Part shown: positions 26,751-35,031 of the stretch, in pieces
Numbering within the stretch: the first letter of the stretch is position 1
How the letters are laid out: each line of letters opens with the position of its first letter
Assembly (NCBI RefSeq): GCF_000376445.1
Contig: NZ_AQXI01000001.1
Location: forward strand, 528,962 to 592,961
Direction: 5' to 3'
DNA from: Haladaptatus paucihalophilus DX253
GTDB taxonomy: Archaea > Halobacteriota > Halobacteria > Halobacteriales > Haladaptataceae
DNA length: 64,000 nucleotides
Notes under the pieces: generated by a model
What the model saw: the letters and a program-made list of their open reading frames with translations, nothing else
Told to the model about the DNA's origin: nothing
The model's database searches: none
Position numbers and translations under genes: made by a program

Positions 26751-27677
26751 TTACTCTTCGACGTCTTCGGCTTCGTCGTCGCCTTCCTCTTCGAGTTCCT
26801 CGACGAGTTCGTCCTCGTCGATATCGACGTCTTCGAGGGCTTCTTCGAGGTCGGCACCGCCCATGCCACCCATTCCGCCCATGCCGCCCATCATACCGGC
26901 ACCGGCGCCGTCGATGGTCTCCTGCACGATAACGCGGTCGAGGTCGAGGCGGTCGATGACGTCCTGTGCGATCTGCTGCTTCTGGAACATCCACTGCTGG
27001 TTCATCGACAGCTGCGGCGTCGCCTCGATGTAGAGGGTTTCCTTCTCGACCGTCTCGGTCTCCGTTTCGCCGTCCTCGTTCTCGACTTCTTCCTCTTCCT
27101 CGTCCGTCTGCAGCCACATGTCGAGGTCGGCGTCGATGTACATCGAGAAGAGGCCCTTCGCCTTCTCCTCTGCGTCCTCCACTTCGTCGACGATTTCGTA
27201 CTCGTATTCGAGGTCTTCACCCGCGAGCGGGTGGTTGAAGTCGACGCGTGCGCGGCCGCCGATGATGGTCTCGACGTAGCCCTGCTGGCCGTCGACGTTG
27301 ACGTTTGCGCCGGGGTAGCGGTCCTCCTCGGAAATCTTGTCGGCGCTGACCGTGCGGACCTCCTCGTTGTCGTACTCGCCGAACGCGAGTTCGACGGTAG
27401 CGGTTCCCTCGTCGCCCGCTTCCTTGCCGAAGATTTCCTCTTCGACGTCTTCGAAGATGTGACCGGCACCGAGGACGATGGTTCGGGGACCGAAGTCGCG
27501 GCCCTCCGTCTCTACGTCCTCTTCCTCGGCGACCTCTTCGCTGGTCGTGTCGACGAGATCGCCGTCCTCGACGGTTCGTGCGGTGTAATCGAGGTTGATG
27601 AAGTCTCCTTCCTGCAGCCCCTCCTGTGTTTCTGCGGTCTCTTCCTCGGTCGCGTCAGCCTCTTGTTCGTCACTCAT
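26751..27677 (-). CDS. Large SlyD-type FKBP peptidyl-prolyl isomerase with GGM tail
   Basis: 308 residues from ATG 27677. Acidic N-terminus, then an FKBP domain with the IF-chaperone insertion (FINLDYTARTVEDGDLVDTT, RTIVLGAGHIFEDVEEEIFG, RVDFNHPLAGEDLEYEYEI), then a C-terminal domain (about 180-255), then MMGGMGGMGGMGG and a strongly acidic end. It folds and holds proteins in the cytoplasm. The Gly-Met repeat resembles the C-terminal tails of thermosome and GroEL subunits and is unusual for an FKBP. Confidence 0.93.
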   Translation of the reverse strand: MSDEQEADATEEETAETQEGLQEGDFINLDYTARTVEDGDLVDTTSEEVAEEEDVETEGRDFGPRTIVLGAGHIFEDVEEEIFGKEAGDEGTATVELAFGEYDNEEVRTVSADKISEEDRYPGANVNVDGQQGYVETIIGGRARVDFNHPLAGEDLEYEYEIVDEVEDAEEKAKGLFSMYIDADLDMWLQTDEEEEEVENEDGETETETVEKETLYIEATPQLSMNQQWMFQKQQIAQDVIDRLDLDRVIVQETIDGAGAGMMGGMGGMGGMGGADLEEALEDVDIDEDELVEELEEEGDDEAEDVEE

Positions 27678-27782
27678 ACCCCAAACGACACCCGTTCGGC
27701 CCTTAAGAATCACGTTTCGCCTTCGCGAGGGAATTCGGTCCAAGGGGGACGTTTACATCGTCCCCACGAGTACTCTCGCCCG

Positions 27783-28547
27783 ATGGAAACGCCAGAGACG
27801 GTCGCGTTTCTCGCGGGATCGCCGGAGCGGTTGCGCTTGCTCACCCATCTCCGCGAGTCACCCGGGTCTCCGCGCGACGTCGCTGATTCGCTCGACGTCT
27901 CTCGCCGGAGCGCCCAACGGAACCTCTCGGAGTTCGCCGACCGCGGATGGGTGCGAAAACGTGACGGAAAGTACGCCCTCACCCCGAGCGGCGAACTCGT
28001 CACGCGAACGCACGCGAACTACGTCGAGACGCTGGGGACCATCGAGCGGTTCGACGCGTTCTTCCGCCATCTCCCAGACGCGACCCACCTTCCCGACCCT
28101 GCGTGGTTGCACGACGCCACCCTCGTCGTCGCGTCGGCGGACCAGCCACAGGCTCCGGTGAGCCACTACGTGAGCCGACTCCGCTCGCGGAAGACCGACT
28201 CGATTCGGATGCTCGCGCCCGTCCTGAGCCGCCTGTATCACGACGTTCACGCGGAACTCGTGTTCGAGGGCGTCGAGACGGAACTCGTCATGCCCGCCGA
28301 CACGCTCGAAACCGCGCGCTCGCTCAACCCGCTCGAATTCAGGCTCGTTCGCCGCGCCATCGACATCTACCGACACGATGGTCCCGTCGAGTTCGGGGTG
28401 ACGCTCGGCGACGGGTGGGCGCTCGCGGGGGCCTACAACGACGACGGACAGCTTCGGGCGCTCGTGGAGTGTACTCATCCCGCCTTCTTCGAGTGGGCCG
28501 AGGAACTGTACCGACGGTATCGAAAGGAGTCCCGACCCGTCGGGTGA
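27783..28547 (+). CDS. Winged-helix transcriptional regulator with C-terminal sensor-like domain
   Basis: 254 residues from ATG 27783. The N-terminal segment FLAGSPERLRLLTHLRESPGSPRDVADSLDVSRRSAQRNLSEFADRGWV (about 8-56) is an ArsR/MarR-like helix-turn-helix. The C-terminal two-thirds matches the haloarchaeal HTH family whose second domain ends in a WALAGAYNDDGQLRALVECTHPAFFEWAEELYRRY segment. Ligand unknown. Divergent from the FKBP gene and upstream of coaD. Confidence 0.85.
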   Translation: METPETVAFLAGSPERLRLLTHLRESPGSPRDVADSLDVSRRSAQRNLSEFADRGWVRKRDGKYALTPSGELVTRTHANYVETLGTIERFDAFFRHLPDATHLPDPAWLHDATLVVASADQPQAPVSHYVSRLRSRKTDSIRMLAPVLSRLYHDVHAELVFEGVETELVMPADTLETARSLNPLEFRLVRRAIDIYRHDGPVEFGVTLGDGWALAGAYNDDGQLRALVECTHPAFFEWAEELYRRYRKESRPVG

Positions 28548-28597
28548 CGGCACGCCGTTCCGAAGGTGATAAACCACGCGGAACCATTCGCCGGAGT

Positions 28598-29077
28598 ATG
28601 GACGTTGCGTTGGGTGGGACGTTTGATCCGGTTCACGACGGACACCGGGCGTTGTTCGAGCGAGCGTTCGAGTTGGGCGACGTCACCGTCGGATTGACGA
28701 GCGACGACCTCGCCCCGGCGACTCGAAACGTGGATAGATACGTCCGCCCGTTCGAGGAGCGGAAGCGCGCCCTCGAATCCGAACTCCGAGATTTCGCGGA
28801 CGACTACGACCGCGAGTTCGACGTACGGAAACTCACCGAACCGACCGGCATCGCCACGGAGGAGCAGTTCGACGTGCTCATCGTCTCCCCCGAGACGAAA
28901 CACGGCGGCGAACGAATCAACGAACTCCGTGCTGAGCGCGGCTTCGACCCCCTCGAAATCGTCGTGGTCCCGCACGTCACGGCCGAGGACGGCGACATCA
29001 TCTCCAGCACGCGCATCGTCGCCGGGGAAATCGACGAACACGGAAACCTGACCCCCGACAGCGACGGGCGCAACTGA
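28598..29077 (+). CDS. coaD: Archaeal phosphopantetheine adenylyltransferase
   Basis: Makes dephospho-CoA from 4'-phosphopantetheine and ATP. 159 residues from ATG 28598. The nucleotidyltransferase motif GGTFDPVHDGH (about 6-16) and the C-terminal ISSTRI motif (about 134-139) are both present. Starts 50 bases after the regulator gene, probably in its own leaderless transcript. Confidence 0.95.
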   Translation: MDVALGGTFDPVHDGHRALFERAFELGDVTVGLTSDDLAPATRNVDRYVRPFEERKRALESELRDFADDYDREFDVRKLTEPTGIATEEQFDVLIVSPETKHGGERINELRAERGFDPLEIVVVPHVTAEDGDIISSTRIVAGEIDEHGNLTPDSDGRN

Positions 29078-29099
29078 GGTTCTTTCTCTTCCCGATCGG

Positions 29100-29420
29100 C
29101 TACCACGACGGCGGTTGAAGCCCCGCCTCTTCGAGGACCGTCTTCCAGCGCTGTTGAATCGTCAATCGAGAGACGCCGATGGCGTCCGCGACCGCCTGCT
29201 GTGAGCGCTGGTCGCTCTCGATGAGCGACCCCGCGTACAGACTGGCCGCGGCGACCGCGCGTTTCGAGCGGTCTTCGGGGTCCTCGGCATCGGAGACCGT
29301 CGAGAGAAAGAGGTCTGCTGCCCGCGACCGAGCGGCGGTTTCGAGGTCGAGACGGTCGGCGGCCTGTTGGAGTTCGGTGAGCCACGATTCGTTTTCCACT
29401 TGGTCACGAGCCCGATACAC
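29100..29420 (-). CDS. Single-repeat TFB (TFIIB)-like protein
   Basis: 106 residues that look like one cyclin-fold repeat of TFB: helices around RSRAADLFLSTVSDAE, RSKRAVAAASLYAGSLIE, RSQQAVADAIGVSRLTIQQRWKTVLEEAGL. The normal zinc ribbon and the second cyclin repeat of TFB (about 300 residues) are missing. It might modulate promoter recognition or act as a stand-alone DNA-binding factor. Convergent with coaD; its start faces the tRNA-Leu gene 86 bases away. Confidence 0.75.
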   Translation of the reverse strand: MYRARDQVENESWLTELQQAADRLDLETAARSRAADLFLSTVSDAEDPEDRSKRAVAAASLYAGSLIESDQRSQQAVADAIGVSRLTIQQRWKTVLEEAGLQPPSW

Positions 29421-29506
29421 GAGGAAAATTAGCGCGTCATCCGTTATAAACGCTCGTCCGAGGAGAACGACAGTTTCTTATCTCGCACCTGAAAAGCCCC
29501 TACTGC

Positions 29507-29591
29507 GTGCGGGTAGCCAAGCTAGGCCAACGGCGCAGCGCTTAGGACGCTGTCCTGTAGAGGTCCGCCGGTTCGAATCCGGTCCCGCACA
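29507..29591 (+). tRNA. tRNA-Leu, anticodon UAG
   Basis: 85 nucleotides without CCA. Acceptor arms GTGCGGG (29507-29513) and CCCGCAC (29584-29590) pair fully, discriminator A at 29591. Anticodon stem CAGCG/CGCTG (29536-29540, 29548-29552) encloses loop CTTAGGA with TAG at 29543-29545. A long variable arm marks class II. T arm is CCGGTTCGAATCCGG. No intron is needed. Confidence 0.96.
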
Positions 29592-30132
29592 TTTTCATCA
29601 CGAATAACCGGGGAGCACCGCGTAGCGTGTGCTCCCCGCAGCATGAGTGATGAAAATTGCCGAGCAGATTCGAAGTAGACGAGACGCACGCCCGCGCAAC
29701 GTAGTGAGCAGGAACGTCTTGGCGTGGTTCGAATCCGGTCCCGCACATTCTCCGCGAACAACGGTCGTGAGCGGAGAATGCAGCCAACGATTCGAATCCT
29801 GCAAGACACAGCCCGCGGAGTCGAACGGACGTGAGACGAGCAGGACTGTCTTGCTTCGGTTCGAATCCGGTCCCGCACATTTTGCCACGAGCAGCACCGC
29901 GAGTAGCAAAATTGCGCGGTGGATTCGAAGTACGGAAGAAGCAGTCTCACGAGCACCGCGAGTGAGGAAGCGTCTTCAGGTGGTTCGAATCCGGTCCCAC
30001 ACATTCTCCGCGAACAACTGTCGTAAGCGGAGAATGCAGTCAACGGATTCGAAGGAGACCGAACGCAGTCCACAGCGAACGGACGTGAGCGAGCAGAACC
30101 GTTCGGGCGTGGTTCGAATCCGGTCCCGCACA
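29592..30132 (+). repeat. Array of four tandem structured units, each ending in a copy of the tRNA-Leu 3' end
   Basis: The 22-base tRNA end beginning GGTTCGAATCC (tRNA copy 29570-29591) recurs at 29726-29747, 29858-29879, 29982-30003 (one G to A change) and 30111-30132; spacings are 156, 132, 124 and 129 bases. Each unit has hairpin A directly after the copy (arms 29591-29600/29648-29657; 29746-29755/29771-29780; 29879-29885/29906-29912; 30002-30011/30027-30036), then GATTCGAA, which can pair with the next TTCGAATC, enclosing hairpin B. Inner B stems are AGACG/CGTCT, GCAAGACA/TGTCTTGC, GAAGAAGC/GCGTCTTC (one mismatch) and CCGAACG/CGTTCGG: different sequence, same pairing. No gene is seen in this stretch. 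Confidence 0.9.
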
Positions 30133-30229
30133 GTTCCACCGTGAACACCGCAGAGCATGCGCTCGGGGCGAAAATCACATCCCACCGAGCGCACGGGACG
30201 ACAAAAAATCGAAAGAGGCGTTCGCGTGG

Positions 30230-30385
30230 TTAGTGGGCCGAGAAGCCGTCGATCATACCGCCGCAGTCGGGACACGACACGTACTCGGTACCGGTGCTCT
30301 TGTGGCCGGTCGGGTTGCCGTTGCGGGTCGTCCGTGAGTTACCGCCGTGACGAAGGTCAGAATTACAGTATGGACACTCTTGCAT
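30230..30385 (-). CDS. 51-residue zinc-binding microprotein with two CxxC knuckles
   Basis: Begins MQECPYCNSDLRHGGNSRTT and ends YVSCPDCGGMIDGFSAH. Cysteines C4/C7 and C38/C41 form a treble-clef or ribbon pair spaced by a basic, Gly/Asn/Thr-rich loop (residues 12-32). ATG 30385, TAA 30230-30232. Size and layout fit the small haloarchaeal zinc-finger proteins with regulatory roles; exact function unknown. It lies just past the tRNA-derived array. Confidence 0.8.
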   Translation of the reverse strand: MQECPYCNSDLRHGGNSRTTRNGNPTGHKSTGTEYVSCPDCGGMIDGFSAH

Positions 30386-30485
30386 GATACTCATCCACGC
30401 GTTGCGTGGTAACGGTTGTCACAACAATAGGGACTGTGATAAACTTTGTGTCGGCTTAATCGGGATCGAGACCCCGTAATCAGGG

Positions 30486-30905
30486 TTACGACAGCGCTTT
30501 TCGGGCGTTCTCGACCGCGGCGTCCTTCTTCGCGGGGTAGGCTTCGACTTTCGCGCGGAGGGTGATTCCGTCGCCGAGTTCGATTTCGTCGCGGTAGGCG
30601 GCTTGCTTGTCGAGCGAGACGAAAAACGAGCAGTTGTCGTCCACGCGCTGGTCGAGTTCGTCGCGCAGGTCCTCGATGTCGTCGAGTTCGCGGAGTCTGC
30701 CGAGGATGTGACGCATCTCGTCCGCGTTCTCCACCCGCGCCGAGAGGATGAGGATGCGGTCGCCGAGGTGGCCCTCGCTTTTCATTCGCTCGATTTCGGC
30801 GTCTTCGGGGAGGTACGCGCGGAGAGCATCCTCGACGCGCTGGTCGTCTTCGGTCGCATAGCAGAATGCCCGCAGGTCGATGTAGTGAAACGGAACGCTA
30901 GCCAT
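30486..30905 (-). CDS. PF01877-type RNA-binding protein
   Basis: 139 residues. Starts FHYIDLRAFCYATEDDQRVEDALRAYLP and includes GHLGDRILILSARVENADEMRHILGRL and ELDQRVDDNCSFFVSLDKQAAYRDEI, the pattern of the archaeal RNA-binding family often linked with exosome functions. ATG 30905 is 30 bases downstream of the end of the small SH3-like gene on the same strand, so they probably share a transcript. Confidence 0.85.
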   Translation of the reverse strand: MASVPFHYIDLRAFCYATEDDQRVEDALRAYLPEDAEIERMKSEGHLGDRILILSARVENADEMRHILGRLRELDDIEDLRDELDQRVDDNCSFFVSLDKQAAYRDEIELGDGITLRAKVEAYPAKKDAAVENARKALS

Positions 30906-30935
30906 GTTAGTACGTACGAATCGAAGAAAGAAAAG

Positions 30936-31124
30936 TTACTCCTCGTCCTCGACGGCTTCGAGGGAATCTTCGGGGATGCCCGTCTCCTGGCCGTCCTCGA
31001 AGCTGATGGTGTAGGTGGCGTCGCCGAACATGTTCTCCATGACTTGCGTGACCGTGCCTTCTTCGCCGTCGTACTCGCTGTGCTGGTCGTGCAGAATCAC
31101 CGCGTCGTCTTCTTCGAAGCTCAT
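30936..31124 (-). CDS. Small acidic SH3/KOW-like protein
   Basis: 62 residues. MSFEEDDAVILHDQHSEYDGEEGTVTQVMENMFGDATYTISFEDGQETGIPEDSLEAVED has the five-strand pattern with the EGTVTQV turn found in KOW/SH3-like barrels. Such proteins can bind nucleic acid or protein. Precedes the RNA-binding protein gene by 30 bases on the same strand. Confidence 0.75.
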   Translation of the reverse strand: MSFEEDDAVILHDQHSEYDGEEGTVTQVMENMFGDATYTISFEDGQETGIPEDSLEAVEDEE

Positions 31125-31283
31125 ACCGCCGGATAGCCCATCCGGTCGTAAAAACCGACCGATTCACGAGTGTCGCCGTCCGAAGGCTTATTTCGCCCGC
31201 CAGAATATCGTGGCATATGATTGGACTCCTCGCGCACTCGGATTCTCGCTCGTCCTCAGGGGCTGCCCGCGGTCAGTTATACG

Positions 31284-31850
31284 ATGACGCTCGATGAGCT
31301 GTGGTTTCTCGCGACCGAGGCCGAACAACGGGCGGAACAGGCCTATCACCGTCTGACGGAACGACACACGGAGTTTCTGGAGTTCACGCGAAACTACGAG
31401 GTGTCCCGCGGTCGGTTTCGCACGCTCGCCAACCGCGTGTCCGAAAGCGGTGCACCGTACGGTGCACACACCATCGTCTACCGCCCGTCCCGCGAACTCC
31501 TCCTCGTCTGGCACGCCGGGGTAGATATGTGGGTACTCCCCGGCGGCGGCATTCAAGCGGACGAGACCTACCGCGAGGCCGCGGAGCGTGAACTCGGCGA
31601 GGAAGCGGGTGTCGAAGCCGATTACGAGGGATTGGCGATTGCGACCCGGACGGCGATTCGGTGCGGCGACTACTCGACGTGGGGCGTCCTCCCGGTGTTT
31701 CAGGCCTGTGCGGAAACGACGACGCCGACGCTGTGTGACCCCGACGGCGAGATAACGGACGCGAAGTGGTTCGCCGAACTCCCGGAGAACACCCGCGACC
31801 GCGAGCAACTGGTGAAGTGGAGAGAAGAGAAATTCAGTTCCCGTGCGTAA
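31284..31850 (+). CDS. NUDIX hydrolase
   Basis: 188 residues from ATG 31284. An N-terminal helical region (1-50) precedes the NUDIX fold; the box is GGIQADETYREAAERELGEEAGV (about 90-112), complete in all metal-binding Glu residues. Substrate is a nucleoside diphosphate derivative of unknown identity. The 3' end overlaps the convergent TIM-barrel gene by 17 bases. Confidence 0.92.
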   Translation: MTLDELWFLATEAEQRAEQAYHRLTERHTEFLEFTRNYEVSRGRFRTLANRVSESGAPYGAHTIVYRPSRELLLVWHAGVDMWVLPGGGIQADETYREAAERELGEEAGVEADYEGLAIATRTAIRCGDYSTWGVLPVFQACAETTTPTLCDPDGEITDAKWFAELPENTRDREQLVKWREEKFSSRA

Positions 31851-32658
31851 CGCCGTCGCGGGAGTCGGCGTCCATCCGCCGAACCGCGGCGCGGGCGTTC
31901 CCTGATTCGTAGCCGAAGAACACGTCGTTACCGTAGGCGTCGGCGACCTCCGTGGCGTGAATGAGGTCGTCGATGTCGATATCCACCGCGTAGAGTTCGA
32001 TGCTGAACGGCGCGTCGAGGGCGTCTTCGAACCCGCTGGCGATAACTTCGAGCCAGTAGGTGGTCGAATAGGCCATGTCGTACAGCGGAACGACGAACTC
32101 GTCCACGTGTTCGGAGAGCGCGTCCAAATCGAGTCCGGCCCGCTCGTAGAGGTGGCCGGGGTACGGGTCGGGATACAGCGTCAGATACGTCTTGCCGGGG
32201 ATTCTGTCGCTCGCCTCCGCGACGAACTCCGTGATGACGCTCGCGCGCCACGCCTTCCAGTCGTCGTAGTCGCTCGCCGCGAACTCCGATTCGCACTGCT
32301 CGCAGTGGCAGTATTCGGCCCGCGGGAAGCCCACGTCGTCCAATCGAACGTCGGGGTACGCCTCGGCGGCGTCGGAGACCATCTCCAACAGCCCGTCTCG
32401 GTACGCCTCGCGGGTCGGGCAGATGTACCCCCAGTCGAAGTAGGGTTGCTCGCGCGTGGCGAGTTCGCCCTCGTCGCTCACGGGAACCAGCGACGGGTCG
32501 TTTTCGGCGGCGGTGCTGTCGCCGAAGCACGAAATCATGTTTACGCCCGCCTCGACCGGTTCGGTTGCACGTCCCGTCACGTCCTTCATCTCGTAGAACC
32601 CACGCTCGAACTCGGGCCAGTCGAGTTCCTCGGGGTTTCGCGTCACCACGCCGTACAT
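31834..32658 (-). CDS. TIM-barrel protein resembling glycoside-hydrolase-like families
   Basis: 274 residues. Motifs DWGYICPTREAYRDGLLEMV, VRLDDVGFPRAEYCHCEQC, KTYLTLYPDPYPG, VVPLYDMAYSTTYW and FGYESGN lie at strand ends of a likely (beta/alpha)8 barrel, as in uncharacterised GH-like families where a DD(x)GFP...YCxCxxC segment occurs. No signal peptide, so cytosolic. Substrate unknown. Convergent overlap with the NUDIX gene. Confidence 0.65.
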   Translation of the reverse strand: MYGVVTRNPEELDWPEFERGFYEMKDVTGRATEPVEAGVNMISCFGDSTAAENDPSLVPVSDEGELATREQPYFDWGYICPTREAYRDGLLEMVSDAAEAYPDVRLDDVGFPRAEYCHCEQCESEFAASDYDDWKAWRASVITEFVAEASDRIPGKTYLTLYPDPYPGHLYERAGLDLDALSEHVDEFVVPLYDMAYSTTYWLEVIASGFEDALDAPFSIELYAVDIDIDDLIHATEVADAYGNDVFFGYESGNARAAVRRMDADSRDGVTHGN

Positions 32659-32791
32659 GGTTCGCCGTTCGGGTTCGCGCCGGTAAGACGTTTCGAACGC
32701 GGCATTCGACCCTCCGTCGGCTCCCCCCTCTTCAACCCCTTTCGAGTTCGCACCACAGACCTACCCCGGAGGAGACCCAATGCTCTAGTCC

Positions 32792-33082
32792 ATGATTCGA
32801 ACACTACTCGGCATCACGCGAGCCTGTTTGGGCGTCCTCCCGTCCGCGGCCCCCGGCGAGGACCGACCGCTGAAGGCGTTGCAGGGGTCCGGGAGTTCCT
32901 CGTTCGACAAGCTGAACATCCTGTCCCTGCTCGCGCAAGCGGGCTACGCCTTCCAGAAGGGTAACGCGAAGCGCGGCGCGCTCCTGCTCGGTGCGGCGAC
33001 GATCGCCCCGAAGAGCAAGGAAGCGTCGTACCTCGTGCAGGGCGTCGTCACGCTCGACTCCATCCGCAAGCGACTGTCCTAA
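32792..33082 (+). CDS. Conserved-looking small protein, function unknown
   Basis: 96 residues from ATG 32792. Amphipathic helices around FDKLNILSLLAQAGYAFQKGNAKRGALLLGAATIAPKSKEASYLVQGVV suggest a helical, perhaps membrane-associated protein. Separated by 71 bases from the acyl-CoA dehydrogenase downstream. I do not recognise a family. Confidence 0.6.
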   Translation: MIRTLLGITRACLGVLPSAAPGEDRPLKALQGSGSSSFDKLNILSLLAQAGYAFQKGNAKRGALLLGAATIAPKSKEASYLVQGVVTLDSIRKRLS

Positions 33083-33153
33083 ACGGCGGCCGCTGTAAAC
33101 GGGGAGCGGCCGGGATGCGAAAAGTAAAGGATTGACTACCCACATTCTCCCGT

Positions 33154-34296
33154 ATGGACTTCAGTCTCTCCGCAGAGCAGAAACAGATCCGGGATATGGT
33201 CGCGGAGTTCGTTGACGAGGAGATCAAACCTCGCGCGTCGGAAATCGACGAAACCGACGAGTTCCCCAGCGACCTCGTCTCGGAGATGGCAGATCTCGGC
33301 CTGATGGGCATGCCCTTCCCCGAGGAGTACGGCGGGGCCGGACTCGATTACCACTCCTACGCCATCGGTCTCGAAGAGATTTCGCGGGGGAGCGGCGGCC
33401 TCGGCACCATCGTCGCGGCCCACACCAGCCTCGCGGGTAACATGCTCTACGAGTTCGGGAACGAGGAGCAAAAACAGGAGTACCTCACGCCGCTCAACCA
33501 AGGCACCGACATCGGAGCGTTCGCCCTCTCGGAACCCGGCGCGGGAAGCGACGTCCCGGCGATGGACACCACGGCCGAGAAGGACGGCGACGAGTACGTC
33601 CTCAACGGCGGCAAACTCTGGATTTCGAACGGCTCCGTCGCCGACACCGTGACCGTCTTCGCCAAGACGGACCCCGATGCCGGTAACAAGGGAATCTCGT
33701 CGTTCGTCGTCCGCCCCGAGGAGGACGACGGCTTCCACGTCGAGGGAACCGAACACAAACTCGGCGACAAGGGTTGTCCGACGGCGGAACTCCGGTTCAG
33801 CGACCTTCGGATCCCCGAGGACCGCCTGCTCGGTGAGGAGGGCGACGGGTTCGTCCACGCGCTGAAGACGCTCAACGGCGGGCGTATCACCATCGCCGCG
33901 CGGAGCATCGGCCTCGCCCGCGCCGCGCGGGACGACGCGCTCGAATACGCCCAACAGCGCGAGCAGTTCGACCGGCCCATCAGCGACTTCCAGACCATCC
34001 AGCACAAACTGGCCGACATGGACACGAAGGTACAGGCCGCCAAACTGCTCATGCACCGCGCCGCCGACCGCAAGATTCGGGGCGAGGACTTCATCAAGCA
34101 CGCCGCACAGGCCAAACTGTTCGCCAGCGAAATCTCGCGCGAAGTCGCCAACGAAGGGATTCAGATCCACGGCGGCTACGGCTACACGACGGATTTCGAC
34201 GTGGAACGCTACTACCGCGACGCCAAACTGAACGAGATATACGAGGGAACGAGCGAAGTCCTCCGGAACACCATCGCGGCGCAGATGATGGACTAA
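33154..34296 (+). CDS. Acyl-CoA dehydrogenase
   Basis: FAD enzyme for the first step of beta-oxidation or branched-chain acyl-CoA breakdown. 380 residues, standard length. Motifs: FALSEPGAGSD (about 121-131) and WISNG (about 154-158) at the flavin/substrate site, RYYRDAKLNEIYEGTSEVLRNTIA near the C-terminus with the catalytic Glu in IYEGT, and IQIHGGYGYT before it. Stands alone; chain-length preference cannot be read. Confidence 0.96.
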   Translation: MDFSLSAEQKQIRDMVAEFVDEEIKPRASEIDETDEFPSDLVSEMADLGLMGMPFPEEYGGAGLDYHSYAIGLEEISRGSGGLGTIVAAHTSLAGNMLYEFGNEEQKQEYLTPLNQGTDIGAFALSEPGAGSDVPAMDTTAEKDGDEYVLNGGKLWISNGSVADTVTVFAKTDPDAGNKGISSFVVRPEEDDGFHVEGTEHKLGDKGCPTAELRFSDLRIPEDRLLGEEGDGFVHALKTLNGGRITIAARSIGLARAARDDALEYAQQREQFDRPISDFQTIQHKLADMDTKVQAAKLLMHRAADRKIRGEDFIKHAAQAKLFASEISREVANEGIQIHGGYGYTTDFDVERYYRDAKLNEIYEGTSEVLRNTIAAQMMD

Positions 34297-34361
34297 GCTG
34301 AAGAGAGCTGAAAACGAAACGTGCGGTCGGTTCTTACTCCTTCGACACTTCTTCTTTCTTC

Positions 34362-34907
34362 TTACTCCTTCTCGCCGACGGGTTCGACCTGCTTTCCCGT
34401 CTCCTTGGGGATGACGCGCTGTTGGGCGTCCTCCCATTCCCGGTCGAGTTCCCGGCCGTCGAACAACCGGTCGAGGAAGACGGCGAGTCCGGCGACTTCG
34501 GAGTGCGGTTGGTTGGTCACGCCGACGTTCCAGTCGGCGGCTTCGTACACGTCGAACGAAACTTTCTCCGCCCCGACGACGACGAGGAGCGGTTCGTCCG
34601 CGTGTGCGTCCCGAATCTCGGTTTCCACGTCCTGTACGCGCTCGCCGTACATCGTGAGGTGGACGACGGTTCCCTCCCAGTTTCGGATGAGCGCCTTCTG
34701 ACTGCCGGACAGTTCGACCTCGAACGGGCCGCCGAAGCGGTCGGTGATGTCGCGGATGGTCTCCTGCGATTGTCCCGCGTTGTCGGGAAGGACCACGCGG
34801 TCCGCACCCAACGCGCGGGCGGTGAGTCCGACGTGTGTGGTCATCCGTTCGTCGCGTCCGGGTCGGTGGCCGAGACGGACGACCGTGACCGACGGTTCGT
34901 CGTGCAT
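34362..34907 (-). CDS. tRNA (cytidine(56)-2'-O)-methyltransferase, aTrm56
   Basis: SPOUT-class, SAM-dependent enzyme that 2'-O-methylates C56 in the T loop of archaeal tRNAs. 181 residues. Motif regions VVRLGHRPGRDERMTTHVGLTARALGA (about 8-34) and LLVVVGAEKVSFDVYEAADWNVGVTNQPHSEVAGLAVFLDRLF (about 105-147) give the knotted SAM site. Convergent with the acyl-CoA dehydrogenase. Confidence 0.93.
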   Translation of the reverse strand: MHDEPSVTVVRLGHRPGRDERMTTHVGLTARALGADRVVLPDNAGQSQETIRDITDRFGGPFEVELSGSQKALIRNWEGTVVHLTMYGERVQDVETEIRDAHADEPLLVVVGAEKVSFDVYEAADWNVGVTNQPHSEVAGLAVFLDRLFDGRELDREWEDAQQRVIPKETGKQVEPVGEKE

Positions 34908-35031
34908 ACGCTTCGATGGCGGCCGAACGCGTTAGGAGGTTTCGAAATACGGATTGCGGTAACGCGACGTTTTTTCGACGGCGTTCCGGCAGACCGGAAC
35001 ACACTTCCCGGCCACAATCGCAGAACCGTGC

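Noticed and set aside
29592-30132. CRISPR array
   Set aside because: Repeat is the tRNA end, intervals are 100-130 bases, unequal and internally palindromic, and no cas gene is present.
29592-30229. Integrated element at tRNA-Leu
   Set aside because: No integrase, no element genes and no single distant direct repeat; the 3'-end copies are tightly tandem.
29522-30275. Overlapping frames repeating GTGFEP- and RDRIRT-like peptides
   Set aside because: They are translations of the tRNA-Leu 3'-end copies; peptide similarity comes from the repeated tRNA sequence, and all three frames show it.
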